Source: Alphaproteobacteria bacterium (GTDB lineage Bacteria > Pseudomonadota > Alphaproteobacteria > Rhodospirillales > Rhodospirillaceae). From it: a DNA stretch of 64,000 bases. Below are positions 19,042-27,695 of this stretch, piece by piece; positions within the stretch are counted from its first letter, which is position 1; each line of letters begins with the position of its first letter. The translations under genes and the position numbers were made by a program. The notes beneath the pieces are model-generated. The model was not told the origin of the DNA and searched no databases. It was given only the letters and a program-made list of their open reading frames with translations. The stretch is from NCBI GenBank assembly GCA_003246625.1, contig QJZR01000007.1, positions 1 to 64,000 of the forward strand, given 5' to 3'.

Positions 19042-20208
19042 TCAGAAGGTCAGGGTGTCGCCGTTCCCCAAGTAGTCCGGCGACGAGGTGCGGAAGCGCG
19101 CGGTGCCGCGCACCACCGGGTAACCGCGTTCGACGAACTTCTTGGCGGTGAGGTGGCCGGTGCAGTGGTTGCAGCCGACCTTCTCGAACTTCCATTTGCC
19201 GAGCGAGATGACCAGGTCGTCGTACTTCGGGTCCCAGTCCTCGAACGGCGAAATGTGCAGGCCGCCGTAGATGCCGTAGAAACGGTCGTTGTCGTACTTC
19301 AGCTTCTGGAACGCGGTGCTGGTCATCTGCAGGATGCCCTGATGGTTGCATCCCGAAACCAGGACCAGCCCCTTGTCCTTGACGTTGAAGGCGAGCGAGG
19401 TTTCGCCGAAGACGCGGCAGATGATCGGCACGTCGAACTTGACCAGCATCATGCCGGGGCGGATGACGGTCATTTCCTTGTCGACCTTGACCGGCTCGCC
19501 CTTGTAGCCGGAGTCCTTGATGTACTGCAGGCCTTCCTTGTAGAAGCCGTTGTGAATGTACATCGGCAGTTTGTTGTTGTACTTCATCGTCGCGGGCAGG
19601 CCCCAATAGTGGTCGAAGTGCTCGTGGGTGAGGATCAGGGCCTCGATCTCGCCCGACCGCAGCATCTGGTCGATGCCTTCGCGTTTGAAGCTCTGGTCCA
19701 TCCATTTGTAGGACCAGCCGGTGTCGAGCAGGTACTTGTGCTTGCTGCCGTCCAGGTCCTCGACCTCGATCAGGGTGGAGAAACCGCCCGGATTGTCGGG
19801 GTGGAGGGAGAGCTTCTCCTGGACCGCCCAGGCTTCCTCCAGGTCGTTCGGCAGCATCTTCTTGATGTTGGCGACGCCTTCCTCGTAGCTGCCCTTGCCG
19901 ACCCCCTTGCCGTTGCCGAAGGGGCCCCAGCCGATGGTGTACTGGTCGACCAACAGGCCGCCCGCCTTCTTGATGTCCTCCATCAGGTGGGCGTTGTTGA
20001 ACCAGCTGGTTTCGGAGATCGCGGTCACCTTGACGCTGCGTACCGCGCCGAAGTCCTGTTGCTGGCGGGTCACCTTGGCCAGACGGTCATAGGCCGAGCC
20101 GGTATAGGAATAGAGCCCCATCCCGGCCAGGGCCCCGCCGATCGCACCGGTGGCGACGCCCTTGACGAAGTCGCGGCGGGAAGTGGTGGTATCGTCTGTC
20201 ATTTTCAT
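19042..20208 (-). CDS. Tat-exported MBL-fold metallo-hydrolase (COG1237-like)
   Basis: Twin-arginine SRRDFVKG signal; LTHEHFDHYWGLP metal motif; VSGCNHQGIL, GGLHIS, GCNHCTGH. Confidence 0.85.
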   Translation of the reverse strand: MKMTDDTTTSRRDFVKGVATGAIGGALAGMGLYSYTGSAYDRLAKVTRQQQDFGAVRSVKVTAISETSWFNNAHLMEDIKKAGGLLVDQYTIGWGPFGNGKGVGKGSYEEGVANIKKMLPNDLEEAWAVQEKLSLHPDNPGGFSTLIEVEDLDGSKHKYLLDTGWSYKWMDQSFKREGIDQMLRSGEIEALILTHEHFDHYWGLPATMKYNNKLPMYIHNGFYKEGLQYIKDSGYKGEPVKVDKEMTVIRPGMMLVKFDVPIICRVFGETSLAFNVKDKGLVLVSGCNHQGILQMTSTAFQKLKYDNDRFYGIYGGLHISPFEDWDPKYDDLVISLGKWKFEKVGCNHCTGHLTAKKFVERGYPVVRGTARFRTSSPDYLGNGDTLTF

Positions 20209-20218
20209 GCCTCCTTCC

Positions 20219-21625
20219 CTAGCGGATCATCTGGATATGGCCGAGCCACGGCAGGATGGAGATCACCCCGAAGTAGACGACCGCCCCGGCGACCGCGCCG
20301 ACCGCCAGACCCTTGGCCAGACCAGGCGTCCAGGTGACGTCGTGGGCAACGATGGTTTCCTCGACCTCTTCCAGTTCCGCGGAGGTCTTGGGAACCGCCT
20401 TCCATCCCGGCCAGCCGTCCATGAACCACATGTTGACCAGGAAGATGTTGATCAGCCAGATCATCGGGATCATCGGGAACTGCTGCGGATGCGACAGGCC
20501 CTTCTGGGTGCCGAGGATCAGGTGGGCGTAACGGTAGTAGAGGAAGTAGACCGCCGCGCCGATCGCCATGCTGAGCAGGGTGCGCAGGAAGACGTTGACC
20601 GGACGGCTGAACTTGTTCGGCCAGTTGCCGCCGTAGAAGCTGAGGGCGAGAACGCCGACCAGCCAGAAGATGGCGCTTTCGCCGACGTGCAGCCAGCGCC
20701 AGTCGGGCGCCATGTCGCGGCGGGTGCCGCGGATGTTGAGGCCCCAGGCCAGGTCCTGCACGTAGAACAGGAAGAAGCACATGCACAGGGCCACCGCGAT
20801 GATGCCGAAGAAGGCCGTGGTGCGGCGCAGCCAGTCGGTCTTGATCAGGTTGAAGGGATAGCGCTGCCAGATGCTTTCATAGACCCAGACGGTCACCGTG
20901 CAGCACATGATCCACGCGATGTGGAAGTTGCCGGACACGGTGTTGGCGAACTTCTCCCAATAGGGCGGGGTGATCGCGGTGTACTGCTGCCAGGGATAGA
21001 ACAGGATCGCCATGTGCGAGTGCATGGTGACGAAGTAGACGATGGTGCCGATGAAGAAGGTCACCACGATGATGGTGATGCCGCGCGCCGGTTGGTCCAG
21101 TTTCTGCCAGGGCGCGTTTTCGCAGGCGACCACCCAGCTGGGGGCCAGCCACGAGGCGATGGCGGCGAACATCATGATCGCCTCGGTCGCGTATTCCTCG
21201 GCGTAGAACTCGGTCAGTCCCATCGCATGCAGGCGGCTGGGGCTGAAATAGGCGATGCCGTACTGACCCAGGATGCCCTTGAAGAATCCTTCGATCAGCA
21301 GTTCCATCACCAAGACGCAGGCGGCGGTCAGGATCGCCCCCTTGACGACGGGATGGGTTTTGTTCAGCCAGCTGCGCTTGAAGGGCCAGAAGTCGAGAAT
21401 ATAGGCCAGCCAGATGAACATGATCAGAAGCCAGCGGCAGATCATGTAGCCGACATAGGGCGTATACATGCGCATAATGCCGCGCGGGTCCTGGAAGATC
21501 CACCAGGTGACGTAGAAAATAGCGAAGATCATGAGGAAGTTGGCTACTGCCGGCCACGGCCCGTCCCAGCGTTTGACGAGCTTACGGCTTTCGAGATAGC
21601 TTACCCCCCGATTGTCCGCTTCCAT
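20219..21625 (-). CDS. Multi-pass (roughly 10-12 TM) membrane protein of unknown function
   Basis: 469 aa with many hydrophobic helices; strong SD (CAAGGAGGTT) before ATG; family not recognised. Confidence 0.8.
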   Translation of the reverse strand: MEADNRGVSYLESRKLVKRWDGPWPAVANFLMIFAIFYVTWWIFQDPRGIMRMYTPYVGYMICRWLLIMFIWLAYILDFWPFKRSWLNKTHPVVKGAILTAACVLVMELLIEGFFKGILGQYGIAYFSPSRLHAMGLTEFYAEEYATEAIMMFAAIASWLAPSWVVACENAPWQKLDQPARGITIIVVTFFIGTIVYFVTMHSHMAILFYPWQQYTAITPPYWEKFANTVSGNFHIAWIMCCTVTVWVYESIWQRYPFNLIKTDWLRRTTAFFGIIAVALCMCFFLFYVQDLAWGLNIRGTRRDMAPDWRWLHVGESAIFWLVGVLALSFYGGNWPNKFSRPVNVFLRTLLSMAIGAAVYFLYYRYAHLILGTQKGLSHPQQFPMIPMIWLINIFLVNMWFMDGWPGWKAVPKTSAELEEVEETIVAHDVTWTPGLAKGLAVGAVAGAVVYFGVISILPWLGHIQMIR

Positions 21626-21711
21626 GAGACAACCTCCTTGGTTTGGGATAATCCGGCGCGGGGGATATCGACTTGCCGGTCCTTTCCCCGCGCCGTTTCC
21701 GTTGCGTTGGT

Positions 21712-21912
21712 TTAGGGTTCTCCTGCCTTCAGGCCGAGCAGCTCGGGCAGTCGCTCGGGGTCCACGGTTGCGGGGTCGATGCCGCGCGCCATGGCCAGAC
21801 GGAACAGGTCGTTCATCACGGCCTCCTTCCGTTCCGTCAGGGCGGTCTTTTCCCCCTGCGGCGCATCGACCCGGAAGGGATTGATCCGGGAAAAGAACTG
21901 TCTGCGGTTCAT
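21712..21912 (-). CDS. 66-aa small protein with N-terminal RR motif
   Basis: MNRRQFFSRINPFRVDAPQGEK..; ATGA overlap with the upstream gntR stop. Confidence 0.65.
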   Translation of the reverse strand: MNRRQFFSRINPFRVDAPQGEKTALTERKEAVMNDLFRLAMARGIDPATVDPERLPELLGLKAGEP

Positions 21913-22583
21913 GCCACGTTCTCCCGCGGTGGCGCCGTTTCGGCGTGTCCCAGCATGGCGGCGAAGGCATCCAACCCGTGCGACGCCAGCGGCTGCGCGC
22001 GCCGGGCGTCGTGGGCCTGAATCGCCTGCAACAGGCTGACGTGCAGGGCGAAGAAGGCCTCCACCCCGGCCTTGTCCATGCTGGCGGCGGAGGCCAGGTG
22101 GCCGCGCGCCGCGGCGATTTCCTTCATCATCAATTCCAGGTACGGGTTCTCGGCCAGACCGGCGAGGACGACGAAGAAGGTGACGTATTCGCGTGCCGTC
22201 TGCGTCGCGTCGCGGTTGACCAGATAGCGACCCAGGCGGGCGGTGACGGTTTCCAGGCGGCGGCTCTGGTCGGCCTGACAGCGTTTGGCGGCGCGGGCGG
22301 CGAGATGCGGGCCGATGGCGCGCAGGGCGTCCATCGCGGCCTCGGCGTCGGCGTGCAGGCTTTGCCAGGGGGTGGGCGGCGTCAGGGAGAGGAGATAGCA
22401 GCCGCTGCGCTTGCGTACCTCGATCTGTCCCTGGGCGGCCAGCGAGACCAGGGATTCGCGCACGGTGTTGCGGCTGAATCCCAGGTTCTGGGCAAGTTCG
22501 CGTTCGCCGGGCAACCGGTCGCCTTCCCCCAGGTGGAGGGTGGCGACGAGGTCGAGGATGCGTTCGGTGCAGGCGTTGGCCAT
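21909..22583 (-). CDS. FadR/GntR family (FCD) transcriptional regulator
   Basis: GDRLPGERELAQNLGFSRNTVRESLVSLAAQGQIEVRKRSGCYL winged HTH. Confidence 0.93.
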   Translation of the reverse strand: MANACTERILDLVATLHLGEGDRLPGERELAQNLGFSRNTVRESLVSLAAQGQIEVRKRSGCYLLSLTPPTPWQSLHADAEAAMDALRAIGPHLAARAAKRCQADQSRRLETVTARLGRYLVNRDATQTAREYVTFFVVLAGLAENPYLELMMKEIAAARGHLASAASMDKAGVEAFFALHVSLLQAIQAHDARRAQPLASHGLDAFAAMLGHAETAPPRENVA

Positions 22584-22591
22584 GTCGTGCC

Positions 22592-22610
22592 TATCTGGTC
22601 CAACCAGATA
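22592..22610. promoter_or_regulatory. Putative FadR/GntR operator 1
   Basis: TATCTGGT-CCA-ACCAGATA perfect 8-nt arms just upstream of gntR. Confidence 0.75.
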
Positions 22611-22813
22611 TCCCAGCGGTCGAGCAATCCCGGATCGGGAACACCTTCAGGTTACCCTATCCGAAGGGGGCGGGCCAAGCGGTTTTCTTTTCTGGTTGGG
22701 GCAGGGCGAATGTGGCGTTTTCCGCCTTTTTCTTTCCAGATAAATAGTCGTTCGCAACTGCTGCGGGGGATTGCGGCCTCCTCCTCCGGGTCGGAAAAGC
22801 GAGGGAATCCAGT

Positions 22814-22826
22814 CTGGTTGGACCAG
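22814..22826. promoter_or_regulatory. Putative FadR/GntR operator 2
   Basis: CTGGT-TGG-ACCAG, same dyad as operator 1, abutting the PAS gene stop. Confidence 0.6.
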
Positions 22827-24113
22827 TTATTCCGCCACCGGGGGTTTCGGCAGGCCGGGCAGCACGCGCGGCAGTTCCGCCCACAGGCTTTCCGCCAGCC
22901 CGGTATAGGGGCCCAGGTCGGCCTCGCCGAAGGCGCGGGGACGGGTGGAACAGAAGATCAGGACCTCGCGCAGGACGCCTTCGACGAAGAACGGTAGGGC
23001 CAGGTACGAGCGGATGCCCTTGGGGATGAACAGCGCCCAGTCGATCGGCTTGATGCTTTTCGTGGTGTCCTCGACGATGATGTGGGGCAGGTCGAACAGC
23101 ACCATGTTCTCGGCGATCGAGCCGGGATAGGGGTGGGTGTCGTTGTCGTGCACGCTTTCGAAGGGCTCGCCGATGCCGGTCACCGCCACCCGTCCGTCGG
23201 CGATGAAGATCTGCGACAGCATCGCCGCGTCGGCGCGGCGGCCGGATGGCTGGTTGTCCAGCAGCACGCGCAACAGGCCGCGGATGTCGGTGGCGCGGGC
23301 CAGCCCCGCCGACACCTTGGGCGGCGGCGAGGGGATGGGGGACAGGTCGGCGTCCTTGGCGGGCTGGCGCGGGCTCATCGAGAACCACAGCAGGCTGCGC
23401 CCGTCGCGGTCGTAGGCGCGCACCCGGCTCATGCATACCACCGGCCGCCCCGCCGCGCCGCGGATGGACAGGATGCCGTTCCACGCGCGGGAGAACAGCA
23501 GCCGTTCATAGATGTCGCGCAAATAGGCGTCGGTGTTGGCGGCGAACAGATCGGACAGGGTCACCGGTTCGCCCTTGGCGTCGATGCCGAAGGCCTCGCG
23601 CGCGGCGGCGTTGGCGATGAACACCCGGCGGTCGGCGCTTTCCACCATGAATACCGGGTTGTCGAAGAGTTCGACGTGTTCGGCGATGCCGGTTTCGCTG
23701 CCGCGTTGCAGGATGCCGTTGGCCAGGCCGGTGCAGTCGGCGAGCAGGCCGAGATAGCAGAAGCTCATCTCCGGGTCGGGGGTGCCGAGGATATAGAGCC
23801 AGCGCATCAGGCCGTCGCGGCCGTGGGCGCGGAAGACCTCGGAAACCGGCTGGCGCTGGCGCATCCGTTCGTGAAAGCGGGCGAACACCGGACGGTCCTG
23901 CGCGGCGAGGATGGCCTCGGCGCCGGTGGCGTCCTGCAACAGGCGGGGGATGCTGTCCTCCAGTCCGGGGATGGCGTGGTCGGACAGGAAGGTGATTTCG
24001 TTCTTCACCAGGTCGGCGCGCCAGACCAGGGCGGGGACCGAACCCACGTCGCTGGCGAACAGGCGGAGCAGCCGGTCGTAGGGAAGTCCCCCGAATCGCG
24101 AGGTTTCGGACAT
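22827..24113 (-). CDS. PAS domain-containing protein with unassigned C-terminal region
   Basis: PAS-like segment ELFDNPVFMVESADRRVFIANAAAREAFGIDAKGEPVTLSDLF; no kinase, GGDEF or HTH output seen. Confidence 0.75.
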   Translation of the reverse strand: MSETSRFGGLPYDRLLRLFASDVGSVPALVWRADLVKNEITFLSDHAIPGLEDSIPRLLQDATGAEAILAAQDRPVFARFHERMRQRQPVSEVFRAHGRDGLMRWLYILGTPDPEMSFCYLGLLADCTGLANGILQRGSETGIAEHVELFDNPVFMVESADRRVFIANAAAREAFGIDAKGEPVTLSDLFAANTDAYLRDIYERLLFSRAWNGILSIRGAAGRPVVCMSRVRAYDRDGRSLLWFSMSPRQPAKDADLSPIPSPPPKVSAGLARATDIRGLLRVLLDNQPSGRRADAAMLSQIFIADGRVAVTGIGEPFESVHDNDTHPYPGSIAENMVLFDLPHIIVEDTTKSIKPIDWALFIPKGIRSYLALPFFVEGVLREVLIFCSTRPRAFGEADLGPYTGLAESLWAELPRVLPGLPKPPVAE

Positions 24114-24175
24114 GACGGACCTTTCCGGCTGGTGGGGAATGGAAGAAAAAGTCTCGGCTTCGCGCGGCGGCCTTG

Positions 24176-27100
24176 TCAAGGCCGGTCGTCCACCGGCAGG
24201 CGGACCACGAAGGCCGCGCCCTGGGCCACGGAGTCGTCGAGGAAGATCTGCCCGCCGTGCTTCTTCACCACGATGTCCTGGCAGATCGAAAGCCCCTGGC
24301 CGGTGCCCTTGCCCACCCCCTTGGTGGTGAAGAAGGGGTCGAAGATGCGGTCGCGCAGGGCCTTCGGCACCCCGGGGCCGTCGTCGGCGACGCGGATTTC
24401 CAGCCGGTCGCCGTCCAGGCGGGTGCTGATCCGGATCACCCCCAGGGCGCCCGCCTTGACCTCGGCGATGGCGTGGGCGGCGTTGACGATCAGGTTCAGC
24501 AGCACCTGGTTGATGTCGGCGGGGAAGCACATGATCTTCGGCAGGTCGGGGGCGAAATCGGTTTCCAGCCGGGCGACGTGCTTCCATTCGTTGCGGCAGA
24601 CGGTGGCGGTGCTGTCGATCGCGGCGTTGATGTCGATGCCGATCTTGGCGGCGCCGCCGGGGTGCGAGAAATCCTTCATCGAGTGGACGATGTGGATGAC
24701 GTGGCCGACGCCCTGCAACGCCTGGTCGATGGCGTCGGGATAGTCTTCGAGAAGCTCGGCGACGTCGTGGTCGCGGTACGCTTCCTCGGCGGATTCCGGG
24801 GGCAGGGCCGCCTTCAACTGGTCCAGGGTGGCGACGATGTCGGGGAAGGTGTCCTGGATGTAGTGCAGGTTGTCGCCGACGTACTGGATCGGGGTGTTGA
24901 TCTCGTGCGCGATGCCCGCCGCCAGTTGACCGACGCTGGCCAGGCGCGAGGCCTGCAACGCCTCGCGCTGGGCTTCCTTCAACGCCTCGATGCCGCGGAA
25001 CGAAATCACCGCGATGCGGCTTCTTCCGTCTTGTTCCAGCGGCGCGGCGGCGAAGGCGACCGGCAGTCTGCGGCCGTCGGCGGCGACGAACACCGCGTCG
25101 TCGGTGGAAACCGTTTCGCCGCCGACGATGACGCGGCGCAGGGGGCCGTTGGCGAAGGCGACGGCGCCGTCGTCCGTCTCCAGGGTCAGCACTTCGTCGA
25201 GGGCGCGTTCCAGCAGCACCTCGGCGTCCAGCCAGCGGTGCGCCGAGGGATTGGCGAAGGCGATGACGCCGTAGGCGTCGACCAGCAGCACCCCCTCGAA
25301 CAGGCTGGAGGTGATGCCGAGCAGACGTTGGCGGCTTTCCTGCAACGCCTGGTCGATCTTGGCGCGGGCGTCGATTTCCGCCAGAAGCTCGCGGGTGCGT
25401 TCGGCGACCTGCTGTTCCAGGACCTTCTGGTGGTTGGCCACGCCCTCTTCGTAGCGTTTGCGCAGGGAAACGTCGCGGAAGACCAGCACCGCGCCGGCGA
25501 AGTGCTGGTCCTCGCAGATCGGGGTCAGGATGTATTCGGCGGTGAAGGGGCTGCCGTCGGCGCGGTGGCAGGCGCATTCGTCGGCCGTCGACTGCGCGCA
25601 GCGCAGGGGGAAACCGGGCAGGTCGGGGGCGCGCAGGGCCTCGCCGAAGGGACGGCCCTCCATCTCCTCGGGGGCGACGCCCAGCATCCGTGCCGCCGCC
25701 GAATTGGCGAAGCCGACCCGGCCCTCGGTGTCGATGCCGACGATGCCGTCGCCCGCCGCGCCGAGGATCAGTTCGTAACGGGATTTCAGGCGTTCCAGTT
25801 CCGCCTCGCGCGCCTTCAGCGCGGTGACGTCGGTGCGGATGCCGACGACGCCGCCGTCGCGGGTGCGGTTCTCGCGGTTGATCAGCCAACTGCCGTCGGC
25901 CATGCGTTGCAGCGAGGCGCTGCCGTCGGCAAGGCGGTGGATGCGCAGCCGGTCCTTGAGGAAACGGTCCAGCGCCGCCCCCTCGTAGCCATAGAAGCCG
26001 CGTTCGGAGACGTGTGCGACGATGTCGGCGAAGGGGCGACCGATAATGAAGGCGTCCTCGATGCCGGGGAACATCGCCCGCAGGCGGGAATTGGCCAGGA
26101 CCAGGCGGTCGTCGGCGTCGTAAAGGGCGAAACCCTCGCTGATCGCCTCGATGGCGTCGCCCAGTTGCTGTTCCGCCTTGCGGGCGCGGCGTTCGGCTTC
26201 CACCTCGCGCGAGATGGTGGCGCGGATGTTGTCCAGCCCGGCGCGCACGTCGGAGACATGGGCCAGCACGCCCTCGATCTCGCTGGCGAGTTCCGGGCTC
26301 GCTCCCAGGTGCTGGGTGAGGCGGCGGGTGATGTCGGCGCGCAGGCGGTTGACGATTTCCAGGCGGTGCAGGCGGCGGCGGGTGAAATAGGTGTGGAAGC
26401 GGGCGTAGTGCACGGGGAAGCGGTCGACGAAGTCGTCGGCGACCGGGCCGTCCGCCGCGTCGAAGAAGGCGACGGCGGTCAGGGTCTGGTTGATGTTGAT
26501 GCCGAGAAGCTCGCCGAAGGTGGAGAACCCCGCCGCCGGGCAGGGCCACAACCCGCGCAGGCGGTCCAGGTTCGCCCCGTTGTTCAGCCGCCGCAGGATG
26601 CAGTCGTTGAGGATCACCGCCAGGGGCCGGGGCTTGCCGGACAGGAAGGCGGCGACGTCGGCCCGGGTTTGCGCGGCGAAGTCGGTGGCCTCCAGCAGCA
26701 GCAGCTCGTCGCCCTGGTTGACGTCGCAGAAAAAGCGCAGGCGGCCGTTGTCGTGGTCGATGTGCGCCACCGAGCGGACGAAGATCTCGCCGTCCAGTTC
26801 GATGCCGAAGGTCAGACCGGTCAGTGCCTCGGAAAGGTGGATGGCGTCGGTGCCCAGGGAGTGAGCGAGGAATTCGATGGCGGGCCGCGCGGTGTCGTCG
26901 GCGGGGTCGAGCAGGGCGGAAACGCTGCGCGTCGCGGGGTCGGCGTCGACGACGACGAAGGACTTGCCGGTCTTGCGGAAGTTCTGGCTTTTCAGCGCGC
27001 CATAGCGTTTGCCGGGGGCCAGCTTGACGAAGGCGATCACCGCGTGGCCGGTCAGCACCTTTTGCCCGTCGAACAGCCAGGTGCCGGAAAAGTCCAGCTT

Positions 27101-27676
27101 GCCGCCCGCCGAGCCGCCGACGAACAGGCAGGGGAAGCGGCCGCTGCGGTAGACCGCCTCCATCAGGTGGTCCTCGCCGCCGGACAACCCGTCGCAGAAG
27201 GCCAGCGCCAGGGTGTCGTCGGCGTCGATGGCGAACGGCAGCTCGACGCGCTCCAGGTCGGCATGAATCGCCCCGACCCGGTCGCCGTCCGCGTGCAGGT
27301 CGACGGTGCGTACCGCGGCGGTCAGAAGTTCGGCGGAAAACACCTGTACCGTCAGGTTGGGGTGCGCCGGGTCCAGCGGATGATAAAGGGGGGCGTCGGC
27401 GGACAGCGCGCACAGTTCGCCCGCCGTGGTCATCGCCACCACCGGGGTGCCTCCGGCCAGGGCGGCCAGCCGCCGTGCCGTCGCCGCGAAGTCGAGGAAG
27501 GGGGAGACGAAGGCGATCGCCAGCGCGGCGGGGGTGTCCCGGAAACGGAAGGCCCCTGCGTCGAGGGCGGAAAATCCGCCGTCGTCGAGGATGACGCGTA
27601 CCAGATCGGACGACTGCACCACCGCCGGATCTCCCCCCGTAGAAGTTGTTCTTCCCTCCACCTCAGACTCGCACAT
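24176..27676 (-). CDS. FIST domain + PAS sensor histidine kinase
   Basis: N-terminal FIST-like region (FVGGSAGGKLDF, KLAPGKRYGALKSQNF), PAS repeats, coiled coil, H-box AAGIAHEINTPIQYVGDNL, HATPase NLIVNAAHA..DDGPGVPKALRDRIFDPFFTTK. Confidence 0.93.
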   Translation of the reverse strand: MCESEVEGRTTSTGGDPAVVQSSDLVRVILDDGGFSALDAGAFRFRDTPAALAIAFVSPFLDFAATARRLAALAGGTPVVAMTTAGELCALSADAPLYHPLDPAHPNLTVQVFSAELLTAAVRTVDLHADGDRVGAIHADLERVELPFAIDADDTLALAFCDGLSGGEDHLMEAVYRSGRFPCLFVGGSAGGKLDFSGTWLFDGQKVLTGHAVIAFVKLAPGKRYGALKSQNFRKTGKSFVVVDADPATRSVSALLDPADDTARPAIEFLAHSLGTDAIHLSEALTGLTFGIELDGEIFVRSVAHIDHDNGRLRFFCDVNQGDELLLLEATDFAAQTRADVAAFLSGKPRPLAVILNDCILRRLNNGANLDRLRGLWPCPAAGFSTFGELLGININQTLTAVAFFDAADGPVADDFVDRFPVHYARFHTYFTRRRLHRLEIVNRLRADITRRLTQHLGASPELASEIEGVLAHVSDVRAGLDNIRATISREVEAERRARKAEQQLGDAIEAISEGFALYDADDRLVLANSRLRAMFPGIEDAFIIGRPFADIVAHVSERGFYGYEGAALDRFLKDRLRIHRLADGSASLQRMADGSWLINRENRTRDGGVVGIRTDVTALKAREAELERLKSRYELILGAAGDGIVGIDTEGRVGFANSAAARMLGVAPEEMEGRPFGEALRAPDLPGFPLRCAQSTADECACHRADGSPFTAEYILTPICEDQHFAGAVLVFRDVSLRKRYEEGVANHQKVLEQQVAERTRELLAEIDARAKIDQALQESRQRLLGITSSLFEGVLLVDAYGVIAFANPSAHRWLDAEVLLERALDEVLTLETDDGAVAFANGPLRRVIVGGETVSTDDAVFVAADGRRLPVAFAAAPLEQDGRSRIAVISFRGIEALKEAQREALQASRLASVGQLAAGIAHEINTPIQYVGDNLHYIQDTFPDIVATLDQLKAALPPESAEEAYRDHDVAELLEDYPDAIDQALQGVGHVIHIVHSMKDFSHPGGAAKIGIDINAAIDSTATVCRNEWKHVARLETDFAPDLPKIMCFPADINQVLLNLIVNAAHAIAEVKAGALGVIRISTRLDGDRLEIRVADDGPGVPKALRDRIFDPFFTTKGVGKGTGQGLSICQDIVVKKHGGQIFLDDSVAQGAAFVVRLPVDDRP

Positions 27677-27695
27677 GGTGCGTTCGGCGGCAAAG

